This document shows, piece by piece, positions 17,484-26,663 of a stretch of DNA of 64,000 bases. Location: assembly GCA_041984585.1 (NCBI GenBank), contig JBHIXX010000007.1, positions 1 through 64,000 of the forward strand. Direction: 5' to 3'. Made by a program: the position numbers and the translations under genes. The stretch comes from Pseudolysinimonas_A sp041984585. Lineage in GTDB: Bacteria > Actinomycetota > Actinomycetes > Actinomycetales > Microbacteriaceae. The notes under the pieces were generated by a model. It made no database searches and was not told where the DNA came from. It saw nothing but the letters and a program-made list of their open reading frames with translations. The stretch's first letter is position 1. Each line of letters starts with the position of its first letter.

Positions 17484-19073
17484 TCAGGACAGCAGCTGGA
17501 TGGTGAGGCCGTTGGTCGACGAGCCGAGCGTGAGCGGCTTGATCAGCCCCTGCACGAGCGCGTCGAGGGTGCCGAGCGTCTTGGCGAGCAGCCCGTCGAT
17601 GCCGAGCAGGTCGGCGAGGTAGAGCTTGTCGACGGTCTGCACCAGCTGCAGCGAGGAGACCCCGCCGGGCACCACGGTGACGATGGTGTAGGTGCCGTTG
17701 GCACCCACCGTGGTGGTGGCGTAGACCTGGCCGGCGGCCTGCAGCGACACGTGGGCGCCGGGCGTTCCGGTGCCGCTGAGCGAGAGCTGCACGTCGGTGT
17801 TCACGACCCCGCCGCCGGCGGTATGGCCGGGCGGCGGCGTCTCGGAGCCGCTGATCGGGCCGACGACCCCGTCGACGAGCGAGTCGACGTCGCCGACGAC
17901 ACCGCCGACCACGCCTCCGACGCCGTCGTCAACGATCTGCTGCACGCCGTCGGGGTCGTCCTCGGTCGCGGTCGGCTCGCCGCCGCCCTCGCCGTCGCCG
18001 GTCCCCCGGTCGGTCTCCTCGCCCCCGCCGACGGGGCCGGCATCCGCCACGACGGTGGTCGTCCCCTCGTCGTCGGCGGGCAGGGTCGGGGCGACGCCGA
18101 GCAGCACGCTGCCGCCGACGACGGCGACGATCGCCGCGGAGCCGACGAGGGCGCCCGTGCCGGAGAGCGCACCGAGCGCGAGGCCTCCCGCCACCGGGGC
18201 GCTGACGGCGGCGCCGGTCGAGGCGATGGCCTCGACGCTGGCGGGGAGGTCGGGGATGTCGGTGAGCGCCATCGCGGGGCCGGAGTCCGAGGCGGCGGCA
18301 AGGAGGCTGCCGCCGGCGACTCCGCCGAGGATGAGCGGGAGCATGACGAGGGCGAGGCGCGAGCCGACCTCCTCGACCTCCTCCGACACGATCGTGCACG
18401 AGGCGCAGTCGGCCAGGTGCGCGGCGATGCGGGTGCGGTCCCGGGCGCCGAGCCCATCGCGCGTGTGCTCCCCGAGTCGGGTCATCGTCCAGCGGCACTC
18501 GCCGGATGCGGTGGCGTCGTTGACGTGCGCCTGCAGCCACGCCTTGCGCAGCCCCTCCCGCGCCCGGTACGAGAGCGCGGCGACGCTGTTTGCGGTGATG
18601 CCGAGGATGGGGGCGACCTCGTGCGGGTCCATCCCCTCGACCTCGGTGTACCAGAGCACGGTCTGCCAGCGCTCCGGCAGCGACCGGAAAGCGCGCGCGG
18701 TGAGCGTGCGGTCGAGGGCCCAGGCGGCGGGATCCTCGGGGATGCGCTCGTCTTCGTATTCCTCGATCACGTCAACATTCACGTCGCGACGGGCGGCTCC
18801 CCACGTGCTCGCCAGGTTGCGGATGGTCGTGTAGAGGTACGGCCGGAAGGCCCCGGAGGGGCCGCCGCCCGCCAGCACGCTCTTGTAGATCCGCGCGTAC
18901 GCCTCGGAGACGAGGTCGTCCGCGTCGATCGACGAGGTGAACCGGCGGGCGACGCGAGCAGCCGGGAGGTAGTGACGGCGCCACAATTCGCCGAAGGCGT
19001 CGCGGTCCCCCGACCGTGCGCGTTCGATCAGCACCGCGTCCGAAGTGGTGAGCTTCGACTCCTGGCTGCCCAT
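17484..19073 (-). CDS. ECF sigma factor fused to membrane-anchored anti-sigma-like region
   Basis: A 529-residue fusion. Residues 1-180 are an ECF sigma factor: region 2 (DAFGELWRRHYLPAARVARRF, DADDLVSEAYARIY) and region 4 (RSLPERWQTVLWYTEVEGM, helix-turn-helix HEVAPILGITANSVAAL). Residues 210-230 have the HxxxCxxC zinc motif of anti-sigma domains (H219, C223, C226). Two hydrophobic segments follow (about 239-260 and 290-320), then an acidic Asp/Glu/Gly/Thr-rich stretch and a beta-rich outer module (PGAHVSLQAAGQVYATTTVG). Actinobacterial ECF groups with C-terminal fused regulatory and membrane extensions are known. Start ATG 19073 has a weak GGGGG. Its signal and regulon are unknown. Confidence 0.85.
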   Translation of the reverse strand: MGSQESKLTTSDAVLIERARSGDRDAFGELWRRHYLPAARVARRFTSSIDADDLVSEAYARIYKSVLAGGGPSGAFRPYLYTTIRNLASTWGAARRDVNVDVIEEYEDERIPEDPAAWALDRTLTARAFRSLPERWQTVLWYTEVEGMDPHEVAPILGITANSVAALSYRAREGLRKAWLQAHVNDATASGECRWTMTRLGEHTRDGLGARDRTRIAAHLADCASCTIVSEEVEEVGSRLALVMLPLILGGVAGGSLLAAASDSGPAMALTDIPDLPASVEAIASTGAAVSAPVAGGLALGALSGTGALVGSAAIVAVVGGSVLLGVAPTLPADDEGTTTVVADAGPVGGGEETDRGTGDGEGGGEPTATEDDPDGVQQIVDDGVGGVVGGVVGDVDSLVDGVVGPISGSETPPPGHTAGGGVVNTDVQLSLSGTGTPGAHVSLQAAGQVYATTTVGANGTYTIVTVVPGGVSSLQLVQTVDKLYLADLLGIDGLLAKTLGTLDALVQGLIKPLTLGSSTNGLTIQLLS

Positions 19074-19326
19074 CCCCCTGATCCATTCCCGGGCCTCTTT
19101 CCCTTCTCGGATGGATGAGAACCCGGAACACTCGCTGCGTTGCGTGGTCCTCACCAGGAGAGACAGCCCGTTCGGTCCACTATGACGCGAAAACCTCGAA
19201 TCGTCCACCCCACGGCGAGGAAACGTCACGTCGACTCCCCGGGCCGTTCGCGCGAGGCGCGGCGACCGAAGCCCTCGTCTGCGCGCGCCTCCCCGCGGCC
19301 CGCTCGCGACGGACGGGAGCCCGACG

Positions 19327-19332
19327 TAGGCT
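19327..19332 (+). promoter_or_regulatory. -10 box TAGGCT, leaderless start of yihY-like gene
   Basis: Ends 8 nt before ATG 19341, which decides this start over the longer frame beginning at 19140. Confidence 0.55.
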
Positions 19333-19340
19333 GGCGCCGG

Positions 19341-20426
19341 ATGTCCCCCCGAGCCCGCCCCGCCGCCGACCCCCGCGTCGACGCCCCCGGCGACGACGCG
19401 CCCTCGGGGCTGCCCGCGCCGCTGCAGCGCGTGGTCGACCGCGTCATGTCGTGGCGCGCGGTGCGCGTGCTGCTGCACTACTCGGCCCGCCGCGGTCCGC
19501 TGCTCGCGAGCGGCCTCGCGTATCAGGCGCTGTTCGCGGTGTTCGCGGCGCTGTGGGTGGCGTTCGCGATCGCCGGACTGGTCGTGTCGGGCGACATGGT
19601 GCTGCAGCAGTCGCTGTTCCGCGTGCTCAACACGGCGATTCCGGGACTGATCGAGACCGACGACGCCGCCGGGGCGATCGACCCCGACCTGCTGCTGTCG
19701 GCATCCGTGTTCGGCTGGACCGGCGCGATCGCCCTCGTCGGCCTGCTGTTCACCGCGCTCGGCTGGCTGGCCGCCGTGCGCGACGGGGTGCGCGCGCTGC
19801 TCGAGCTCCCCGGCAGCCGCACCAACCCGGTGCTGCAGAAGCTCGTCGATCTCGCCTTCGGCATCGGGCTCGGCGTCGCGCTCGTGCTCGCGGCCGCCCT
19901 GTCGTTCGCCGGAACGAGCGCTACCAGCGCGCTGCTCGACCTGGTCGGCATCGGGTCGGACTCGGTGCCGGCGACGATCGCATCCCGCGCGGTGACGCTG
20001 CTCGTGCTGGTGGCGCTGTACGCCGCCGTGCTCACCGGGATGTACCGGGTGCTCTCGGGCGTGGGCCTGCCGCCGCGCTACCTGCGCCAGGGCGTGCTGG
20101 TCGCCGGGGTCGGGCTCGCGGGTCTGACCGTGCTGGGCACGGCGCTGCTCGGCGGTGCGGACCGCAACCCGCTGATCGCGTCGTTCGCGGTGCTCGTCGG
20201 TCTGCTCATCTACTTCAATTTCGCCTGTCAGGTGATCCTGCTGGGCGCCTCGTGGATCGCCGTGGTCACCGACGACGACGACTACGTGCTCGACGAGCGG
20301 GTGGCCGAAGAGCGGCTCGAGGCCGCCCGGCGTCTGGTCGAGGAGCACGCCCCGCCCGGGCCGAAGGCGCGGGGGCCGCTCGGCTGGATCCGGCGGCGTC
20401 TCGGGCGCGACGACGACCGCGGGTGA
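19341..20426 (+). CDS. YihY/BrkB family inner membrane protein
   Basis: A 361-residue membrane protein with about six helices between residues 50 and 290. The family mark GLAYQALFAVFAALWVAFA (helix 1, after HYSARRGPLLASG) and the Gly/Ala-rich later helices fit YihY (once misnamed ribonuclease BN). The C-terminal ~60 residues are hydrophilic and charged. Function in the family is unsettled; transport or cell-envelope roles are proposed. It is followed after 28 nt by the exonuclease III gene, which has its own promoter box. Confidence 0.88.
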   Translation: MSPRARPAADPRVDAPGDDAPSGLPAPLQRVVDRVMSWRAVRVLLHYSARRGPLLASGLAYQALFAVFAALWVAFAIAGLVVSGDMVLQQSLFRVLNTAIPGLIETDDAAGAIDPDLLLSASVFGWTGAIALVGLLFTALGWLAAVRDGVRALLELPGSRTNPVLQKLVDLAFGIGLGVALVLAAALSFAGTSATSALLDLVGIGSDSVPATIASRAVTLLVLVALYAAVLTGMYRVLSGVGLPPRYLRQGVLVAGVGLAGLTVLGTALLGGADRNPLIASFAVLVGLLIYFNFACQVILLGASWIAVVTDDDDYVLDERVAEERLEAARRLVEEHAPPGPKARGPLGWIRRRLGRDDDRG

Positions 20427-20442
20427 GGTCGGGGGCCGCGGG

Positions 20443-20448
20443 TAGGCT
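20443..20448 (+). promoter_or_regulatory. -10 box TAGGCT, leaderless start of xth
   Basis: Ends 6 nt before GTG 20455 with no Shine-Dalgarno between. Confidence 0.6.
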
Positions 20449-20454
20449 GCCCGG

Positions 20455-21279
20455 GTGCCTCTGAGGATCGCCAGCGTCAACGTCAACGGCGTGAGGGCCG
20501 CGTATCGCAAGGGCATGGGCGAGTGGCTCGCCGCGCGCGACGTCGACGTGCTCGCCCTGCAGGAGGTGCGGGCCGAGACCGAGCAGCTCGCGGAGCTGCT
20601 CGGCGACGAGTGGGACCTCGTGCACGACCCCGCGACCGCGAAGGGTCGCGCGGGCGTCGCGATCGCGAGTCGGCGGCCGGCGACCATCCACCGGGTCTCG
20701 TTCGGCTCCGACGAGGTCGACACGGCGGGCCGCTGGATCGAGGCCGACTACGACGTCGACGGCACGGCCCTCACCGTCGTCTCCTGCTACCTGCCGACCG
20801 GCGGCGCCGGCACCCCGAAGCAGGACGAGAAGATGGACTTCCTCGCTACCTTCGAGCAGCGGCTCGCGGAGCTGCGCGCGCATCCGCTCGCGGTCGTGGT
20901 CGGCGACCTCAACGTCGGCCACCGCACGCTCGACATCCGCAACTGGAAGGGCAACGTCAAGAACGCCGGCTTCCTCCCCGAGGAGCGTGCGGTGTTCGAC
21001 CGCATCCTCGGCGCGGAGGACGACCCCGCCTACAACGCGGGCGCGGGCCTCGGCTGGGTCGACGTGGGCCGGAGGTTCGCGGGCGAGGTCGACGGGCCGT
21101 ACACGTGGTGGTCGCAGCGCGGCAAGGCGTTCGACACCGACACCGGCTGGCGCATCGACTACCAGCTGGCGACCCCCGAGCTGGCCGGTAGGGTCGTGGA
21201 TGTGAGGATCGACCGCGCGGACGCCTACGACCAGCGATGGTCCGACCACGCCCCGCTCGTCGTCGACTACCAGCTCTAG
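20455..21279 (+). CDS. xth: Exodeoxyribonuclease III / AP endonuclease
   Basis: A 274-residue exonuclease-endonuclease-phosphatase fold enzyme that incises DNA 5' of abasic sites and has 3'-5' exonuclease activity. Metal and catalytic motifs are in order: SVNVNGVRAA, LQEVRAE (Glu), CYLPTG, VVVGDLNVGH (Asp/Asn), and the terminal WRIDYQLA ... WSDHAPLVVDY (Asp-His pair). Length fits the family. The gene is 11 nt before trpS and may be cotranscribed with it. Confidence 0.95.
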   Translation: MPLRIASVNVNGVRAAYRKGMGEWLAARDVDVLALQEVRAETEQLAELLGDEWDLVHDPATAKGRAGVAIASRRPATIHRVSFGSDEVDTAGRWIEADYDVDGTALTVVSCYLPTGGAGTPKQDEKMDFLATFEQRLAELRAHPLAVVVGDLNVGHRTLDIRNWKGNVKNAGFLPEERAVFDRILGAEDDPAYNAGAGLGWVDVGRRFAGEVDGPYTWWSQRGKAFDTDTGWRIDYQLATPELAGRVVDVRIDRADAYDQRWSDHAPLVVDYQL

Positions 21280-21290
21280 AAGGACCTCAC

Positions 21291-22313
21291 ATGTCTCCGG
21301 CCCCCAGCACCTCCGGGCCCCGCCTGTTCTCGGGCATGCAGCCCTCCGCCGAGTCGCTGCACGCCGGCAACTACATCGGCGCGCTCCTGCAGTGGACCGA
21401 GCTGCAGCGCGACTACGACGCGGTGTTCTGCGTCGTCGACCTGCACGCGATCACGGTGCCGCAGGATCCCGAGCAGCTCCGCCAGGCGACGCGACGCACC
21501 GCGGCGCAGTACATCGCCGCCGGCATCGACCCGGCCTCGTCGATCCTGTTCGTGCAGTCGCACGTGCCCGCCCACGCCGAGCTGGCCTGGGTGCTCAACA
21601 CGATCACCGGCTTCGGCGAGGCCAGCCGGATGACCCAGTTCAAGGACAAGTCGGCCAAGCAGGGCTCGGATGCCGCCAGCGTCGGCCTGTTCACCTACCC
21701 GATCCTGCAGGCGGCCGACATCCTGCTCTACGACGCCGAGGTGGTGCCGGTGGGCGAGGACCAGCGGCAGCACATCGAGCTGACCCGCGACCTGGGCACC
21801 CGGTTCAACTCGCGGTTCGGCGACACGTTCACGATCCCCGAGGTGCGCATCCTCGCCGAGACGGCGAAGGTCTACGACCTGCAGAACCCGACGGCGAAGA
21901 TGTCGAAGTCGGGCGAGTCGCCGCAGGGCATCCTGTGGCTGCTCGACGACCCGAAGGTCACCGCCAAGAAGGTCAAGTCCGCGGTCACCGACGCCGACCG
22001 CGACATCCGCTACGACCCGGCCGAGAAGCCGGGCGTCTCGAACCTGCTCACCCTGCTGTCGGTGCTCGGCGGCGAGTCGATCCCCGACCTCGAGGCGTCT
22101 TTCGAGGGTCGCGGCTACGGCGATCTGAAGGGAGAGACGGCGGATGCGGTGGTCGCCGCGTTCGAGCCGGTGCGCACCCGCACGCTGGAGCTGCTCGACG
22201 ACCCGGCCGAGCTCGACCGGATGCTGGCCGCCAACGCCGAGCGCGCCGCGGAGATCGCGGAGGCGACGCTCGCGAAGGCCTACGACCGGATCGGGTTCCT
22301 CCCCCGGCGCTGA
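21291..22313 (+). CDS. trpS: Tryptophanyl-tRNA synthetase
   Basis: A 340-residue class Ic synthetase that charges tRNA-Trp. The HIGH-equivalent is in SLHAGNYIGA and the KMSKS loop is TAKMSKSGES; GEDQRQHIELTRD is the conserved tryptophan/ATP-site segment. ATG 21291 has AAGGA 8 nt upstream and follows the xth stop by 11 nt. Standard length, no unusual features. Confidence 0.97.
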   Translation: MSPAPSTSGPRLFSGMQPSAESLHAGNYIGALLQWTELQRDYDAVFCVVDLHAITVPQDPEQLRQATRRTAAQYIAAGIDPASSILFVQSHVPAHAELAWVLNTITGFGEASRMTQFKDKSAKQGSDAASVGLFTYPILQAADILLYDAEVVPVGEDQRQHIELTRDLGTRFNSRFGDTFTIPEVRILAETAKVYDLQNPTAKMSKSGESPQGILWLLDDPKVTAKKVKSAVTDADRDIRYDPAEKPGVSNLLTLLSVLGGESIPDLEASFEGRGYGDLKGETADAVVAAFEPVRTRTLELLDDPAELDRMLAANAERAAEIAEATLAKAYDRIGFLPRR

Positions 22314-22344
22314 GCCGCGCCGACCGCGCGGACGCGCCCGGCGG

Positions 22345-23385
22345 TCAGGCGCCCGGGCGGGGGATCTCCAGCCAGAGGTCGATCTCGTCGTCGTCGCCCG
22401 ACGGTCCGAGGGCGCTGGCGCTGCCGTCCTCCGACGTGCGCAGGCCGACGACGGTGATCGCCACGTCGGAGCCCTCCGGCACCGTGCGCACGATGATCTT
22501 GTCGGCGGAGCTGCCGCGCAGCGCCTCGGCGAGCCGGTCGAGCGCCGCCTCGAGGTCGTCGGGCTCGAGGTCGTCGACGCCGCCCTCGTCGAGCAGCGTG
22601 ACCGTGGTGCCGCGGCGCCGCGCGAGCATCACCTGCTCGCGCACGGCGTCGTTGAGCAACCGGCGGCCGCGGATCTCGTCGCGGATGGCGCTCTCCAGGT
22701 GCAGACACTCGGCCCGCTGCGCCGGAGTGAGGTCGCCCCCGGTCTGCTCGATGGTGCGCAGCATCGGCAGCGCCATCACCGAGGTCTGCCCGAGCCGGAA
22801 CTGGCGCTCGTTGAGGTGCGCCTCCTGCGCCGCCTGCCACTCGGTGGCCTCCCGCTCGGCGGAGGCGAACCGCTGCGAGTCGCGCACCGCCTTGGCGAGC
22901 GCGTTGGTCAGCAGGTGCGCGATCGCCACCCAGCCGACGCTGCCCACGACGCCGATCGCGACGACCGCGAACGGGCCCGCCCAGAGCACGGTGTGCACGA
23001 CGAGGAAGCCGATCGAGGTCCAGGCGTAGCCGGGCCGGCCGCGCACCGCGGCGATCGTGGCGAGCGTGCCGACCGCGGCGACATACCAGGTGGCGTAGCC
23101 GTTGCCGCCCTCGCGGGCGGGGTCGAGGGTGGTGGTCACCAGCAGCGGCACGGTCACCGAGACGGCGACGGCGAACACCCCGAGCCAGATCGGCATCCGC
23201 GGCCGACCGTCGGGGATGAGCACCGCCACGGTCGCGATGCCGTAGACGACCATCGCGGCGATCACCCGCCCGGCATCCGACGTGTAGTCGAACTGCAGCG
23301 AGTAGAGCCCGAGCAGCACGTGGTAGCCGGAGAACAGCGCGGCGATCGTGACGATGAACGCGCGCGGGATGCGGCGGGGCCTCAT
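22345..23385 (-). CDS. Membrane kinase-like protein without catalytic motifs
   Basis: A 346-residue protein with about five or six helices in residues 8-160, then a cytoplasmic coiled-coil-like segment (SQRFASAEREATEWQAAQEA) and a 150-residue C-terminal domain. The layout copies the upstream kinase, but I see no phosphoacceptor His box and no N, G1 or G2 ATP-binding boxes. It therefore looks like a degenerate partner or pseudokinase. The start overlaps the kinase stop (ATGA), so the two are coupled. It could modulate the kinase by heterodimer formation; this is inference. Confidence 0.7.
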   Translation of the reverse strand: MRPRRIPRAFIVTIAALFSGYHVLLGLYSLQFDYTSDAGRVIAAMVVYGIATVAVLIPDGRPRMPIWLGVFAVAVSVTVPLLVTTTLDPAREGGNGYATWYVAAVGTLATIAAVRGRPGYAWTSIGFLVVHTVLWAGPFAVVAIGVVGSVGWVAIAHLLTNALAKAVRDSQRFASAEREATEWQAAQEAHLNERQFRLGQTSVMALPMLRTIEQTGGDLTPAQRAECLHLESAIRDEIRGRRLLNDAVREQVMLARRRGTTVTLLDEGGVDDLEPDDLEAALDRLAEALRGSSADKIIVRTVPEGSDVAITVVGLRTSEDGSASALGPSGDDDEIDLWLEIPRPGA

Positions 23386-24602
23386 GGCGTCGCCTCCGTC
23401 ACGCCGGCGTCGAGCTCCGGCTCGGCCGGCGGATCGGGGTCGGGCCAGAGCAGGGTGACGCGGGTCCCCTCCCCGGGCGCGGAGTCGATGGTGGCGACGC
23501 CGCCCGCCGTGGCGAGCCGCTCGAGGATCGACACCCGCACCCCGAGTCGCGCGGTCGGCACCGCGGCGGGGTCGAAGCCCTGCCCGTCGTCGGAGACGAC
23601 CACCCGGATGGCGTCGGCCGACGACGCGATCTCGACCCGTCGGCGCACGTCGGCGCCGCCCGCGTGCTGCAGGCTGTTGATCATCGCCTGCACGGTGGCC
23701 GAGTAGACGGCCTCGGCCGCCGGGAAGGGCAGCTGCAGCCGACCCGCGCCGGTCGAGGTGACCCGCACCGGCGGTGTCAGGTCGGCCGCCGCCTCGGCGA
23801 TCCGACCGGCCACCACGCTGTCGCGCACGGTGACGTCGGAGTCGGGCGCCGCGGCCACGGCGTCACGCAGGAAGCCGATCGCGTTGCCGGCCATCGTCGC
23901 GGCGAGCGTCTTCGCCTCGGCCGTGTACGCCCGTGCCGCGGAGAGCAGCGTGGTGAGCACGCTGTCGTGCACGATGGCGTCGACCTGCACCCGCTCGGCG
24001 TCGATGGCGTGCTGGCGCACCGCGTGCGAGTAGCGCTCGAGGGCGTTCTGCTGGGCGGTGTCCACCCCGACCGCGGCGCCGCGGATGACGACGATCATGA
24101 TCAGGATCGCGCCGCCGAGCAGGATCGAATACACCGAGTCGAGCAGCGCCAGCAGCGGATCGGAGCCGCCCCCGGCAGGGGTGATCCGGATGGCGCCGTA
24201 GATCAGCGGGACCACGGCGTTGAAGGCGACGGCGGGCCAGAACGGCAGCGCGTAGGCGGCCTTCGTGGTCGCGATGGTGACGAGGAAGTAGAGCCAGTAG
24301 CTCGACGACGACTGCGATTCGACGCTCGCGATGGCGAACGGCCAGCTCAGCAGCGCCACGACGAAGAAGCCCGCGAACACGAGGAACGCGGGCCGCACCA
24401 GCCGACCGCTGAACGCCGCGACCAGGTCGACCAGCAGCAGGAGCATGAACCCGCCGGCGATCGTCCACACCCAGATCGGGTTCATGTTCGGCAGCTGCTC
24501 GAGCTGCAGCGGCACCGACTGCAGGAAGAACACCACACCGATCACCGCCGCCAACCGGGCGATGGCCGAGTCGACCCGCAGCAGGCTCAGCGGGTTCCGC
24601 AC
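23382..24602 (-). CDS. Sensor histidine kinase (HisKA_3-like)
   Basis: A 406-residue kinase with about six membrane helices in residues 15-175. The phosphoacceptor is probably H212 in QVDAIVHDSVLTTLL, followed by an ATPase domain with N box MINSLQHA, G1 DDGQGFD and G2 region RLGVRVSI and GEGTRVTLLWP. The large membrane part suggests sensing of a membrane or intramembrane cue. GTG 24602 is only weakly supported by a Shine-Dalgarno. It is 28 nt after the response regulator gene and overlaps the kinase-like gene. Confidence 0.87.
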   Translation of the reverse strand: MRNPLSLLRVDSAIARLAAVIGVVFFLQSVPLQLEQLPNMNPIWVWTIAGGFMLLLLVDLVAAFSGRLVRPAFLVFAGFFVVALLSWPFAIASVESQSSSSYWLYFLVTIATTKAAYALPFWPAVAFNAVVPLIYGAIRITPAGGGSDPLLALLDSVYSILLGGAILIMIVVIRGAAVGVDTAQQNALERYSHAVRQHAIDAERVQVDAIVHDSVLTTLLSAARAYTAEAKTLAATMAGNAIGFLRDAVAAAPDSDVTVRDSVVAGRIAEAAADLTPPVRVTSTGAGRLQLPFPAAEAVYSATVQAMINSLQHAGGADVRRRVEIASSADAIRVVVSDDGQGFDPAAVPTARLGVRVSILERLATAGGVATIDSAPGEGTRVTLLWPDPDPPAEPELDAGVTEATP

Positions 24603-24630
24603 CGCCCGCGACGGCGATGCGGCGGTGGCG

Positions 24631-25323
24631 CTAATGGCCCGTGCCGTCGGGATCGAGACCCGGCAGGATGCCGTCCTCCACCGCCCGGCGGAGGAGATCC
24701 ACCTTGGTGGGCGCGGGGCGCCCGACCTCGACGTACTTCACGCGGATGCGGTCGAGGTACTCCCGCGCCGTCGAGTACCCGATGCCGAGCTGCTCGGCAG
24801 CCAGCTTGAGCGGGAGCCCGGAGGCGTAGAGGTGGAGGATCTCGCGTTCCCGGCGCCCCAGCTGCGCCTTGGCGAAGTCGCGATCGGCGTCGATCGCGCT
24901 CGCCCACTCGAGGTTGTTGAGCACCTCGCCGCGGGCGACGGTGGCGGCCGCGGCGATGACGGTGCTCGTCGCGGAGGACTTGGGGATGACACCGGCGGCG
25001 CCGGCGGCGAGCGCCTCGCGCACGAGGGCGACGCGGTCGGCGATGCTGTGCACCAGCACGGCGGCCCCGGCGGCCTGCACCCGTTTGACGTTGTCGGTGA
25101 CGCTCGACCCGTCGCCGAGCGAGAGGTCGAGCACGACGACGTCGACCTCGCGGCCCGCGAGCGCGTCGAGCAGGTCGGAGACGGTCGGCGCGACCTCGAC
25201 GACGTCGAAGCCCTCGTCGGAGAACGCCGCCTTCAGCCCGAGCCGCACCGACTCGTGGTCGTCGACGACCGCGACGCTCAGCGTCGTGGCGTCCGAGGGC
25301 CGCTCCACCTGCGACACAGCCAT
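24631..25323 (-). CDS. NarL/FixJ-type response regulator
   Basis: A 230-residue regulator. The receiver domain has acidic pocket VVDDHES, phosphoacceptor D66 in VVVLDLSLGDG and Lys in GVIPKSSA. The C-terminal DNA-binding domain is LuxR-like (LGRREREILHLYASG, then LAAEQLGIGYSTAREYLDRI), but its recognition helix differs from the usual TVKNHV form. Gene order is regulator, kinase, kinase-like protein, all on the minus strand. Confidence 0.9.
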   Translation of the reverse strand: MAVSQVERPSDATTLSVAVVDDHESVRLGLKAAFSDEGFDVVEVAPTVSDLLDALAGREVDVVVLDLSLGDGSSVTDNVKRVQAAGAAVLVHSIADRVALVREALAAGAAGVIPKSSATSTVIAAAATVARGEVLNNLEWASAIDADRDFAKAQLGRREREILHLYASGLPLKLAAEQLGIGYSTAREYLDRIRVKYVEVGRPAPTKVDLLRRAVEDGILPGLDPDGTGH

Positions 25324-25381
25324 CCGTTTCTCTCCCAGCCCCGGGCGGGCGGAGAGCCCGCTCAGTCCGATTCCGGGAAGT

Positions 25382-26641
25382 CTACCGCCCGGGCCCGCCG
25401 TCGCGGCGGAACGCGGCCACCGCTTCGACGTGGTGCGTGCCGGGGAACAGGTCGAGTGCGCGCAGGGTCGTCAGCTCGTAGCCGTGCCCGGCGAGGAGCG
25501 CCGCGTCGCGGGCGAGCGCGACCGGGTCGCAGGCCACGTAGACGACGGATGCGGGCCCCGCCGACGCGATCGCGTCGACCACGGCGCGCCCCGCCCCCGA
25601 GCGCGGCGGATCGAGCACGACGGTCGCCGCGCGCAGGCGGGCTCGCTCGGCGGCGCTCGCATCGGCGAGGCCGCCGACCCAGCGCTCGACCCGGGCGGTG
25701 ACGGCGCGCGCCCCGACCCAGTCGGCGAGGTTCTCGGCCGCGTGCTCGGTGGCCCGCGCGTCGGACTCGACCGTCGTGATGCGGGTGGCGGGGCCGAAGC
25801 GGTCGCCGACGGCGGCGGCGAGCAGGCCGACGCCGCCGTAGAGGTCGAGGTTCGCGGCGCCGGGGTCGAAGGCATCCGGGTCGATCGCGCCGACCACCGC
25901 CTCGGAGAGCGCGGCGGGGGCGGCGGCGTGCACCTGCCAGAACCCGGTGTCGTCGACGCGGAACTCGCGCTCGCCGACCCGCTCGCGGATGACGGTGGGC
26001 TGCTGCGCGTCGATCACCAGCCGGGCGCCGTCGCCCACGCTCGGGGCGAGCACCTGCACGCTCGCGGCCCCCGGCATCCGGTCGCCGAGGGGCGCCAGGT
26101 CGCGCACCGCCGCGACGGCGAGCGGCAGGTCGGCCACGGGGACGACACGCCGCGAGCGCGCGGCGTAGGGGCCCACGCGGCCGTCGGCGTCGATGTGCAG
26201 CCGCTCGCGGGTGCGCCATCCGGTGCCGTCGGCCGGGCCGGGTAGGGCGTCCACCGTCACCTCGCGGCGGAGCCCCGCCATCCGGTCGAGCGCCTCGGCG
26301 AGCACGCGCGCCTTCAGCTCGCGCTGGTGGGCGAGGGAGATGTGGCCGAAGTCGGCGCCGCCCGGGCGCTCGTCGGGGTCACGGGCGACGTCGGCCTCCG
26401 GCCAGACGTGGGGCACGCGGTGCGGGCTCGGCTCGAGCACCCGCACGGTCGTGGCGCGCCAGAACCGCGGCTTGGAATCGTCGACGATGCGGGCCAGCAC
26501 CCGCTCGCCCGGGATGGCGTCGGCCACGAACACGACCCGCCCGTCGAGCCGGGCCACCGAGATGCCGCCGTGCGCGATGTTGGTAGCGTCGAGTTCGACC
26601 TCGCGGCCGCGCATCGCGCCCTCGCCGCTCTCTCCGCCCAT
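25382..26641 (-). CDS. TrmA/RlmD-family RNA (uracil-5-) methyltransferase
   Basis: A 419-residue SAM-dependent RNA m5U methyltransferase. An N-terminal TRAM-like domain (REVELDATNIAHGGISVAR) is followed by a catalytic domain with SAM motif DLYGGVGLLAAAVG, VVLDPPRSGAG, and the nucleophile Cys in YVACDPVALARDAALL. ATG 26641 is chosen because TAGACT ends 7 nt before it and the longer frame overlaps the divergent maf gene. Which uridine (23S rRNA or tRNA) is modified cannot be told from the sequence. Confidence 0.92.
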   Translation of the reverse strand: MGGESGEGAMRGREVELDATNIAHGGISVARLDGRVVFVADAIPGERVLARIVDDSKPRFWRATTVRVLEPSPHRVPHVWPEADVARDPDERPGGADFGHISLAHQRELKARVLAEALDRMAGLRREVTVDALPGPADGTGWRTRERLHIDADGRVGPYAARSRRVVPVADLPLAVAAVRDLAPLGDRMPGAASVQVLAPSVGDGARLVIDAQQPTVIRERVGEREFRVDDTGFWQVHAAAPAALSEAVVGAIDPDAFDPGAANLDLYGGVGLLAAAVGDRFGPATRITTVESDARATEHAAENLADWVGARAVTARVERWVGGLADASAAERARLRAATVVLDPPRSGAGRAVVDAIASAGPASVVYVACDPVALARDAALLAGHGYELTTLRALDLFPGTHHVEAVAAFRRDGGPGR

Positions 26642-26648
26642 TCCGCCG

Positions 26649-26658
26649 AGTCTAGGAG
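26649..26658. promoter_or_regulatory. Overlapping divergent -10 boxes of methyltransferase and maf
   Basis: Minus-strand TAGACT (26654..26649) lies 7 nt before ATG 26641; plus-strand TAGGAG (26653-26658) lies 5 nt before GTG 26664. The two share bases 26653-26654. The minus box is good, the plus box is weak at its last position. Confidence 0.45.
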
Positions 26659-26663
26659 CGCCC

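Noticed and set aside
17165..17506. 113-codon plus-strand frame in the sdhB/sigma gap
   Set aside because: No Shine-Dalgarno or leaderless promoter, composition not protein-like, overlaps the sigma gene end.
19074..20723. N-terminal extension of the ECF sigma gene to 20723
   Set aside because: It is antisense to the YihY and xth genes; sigma region 2 begins right after ATG 19073.
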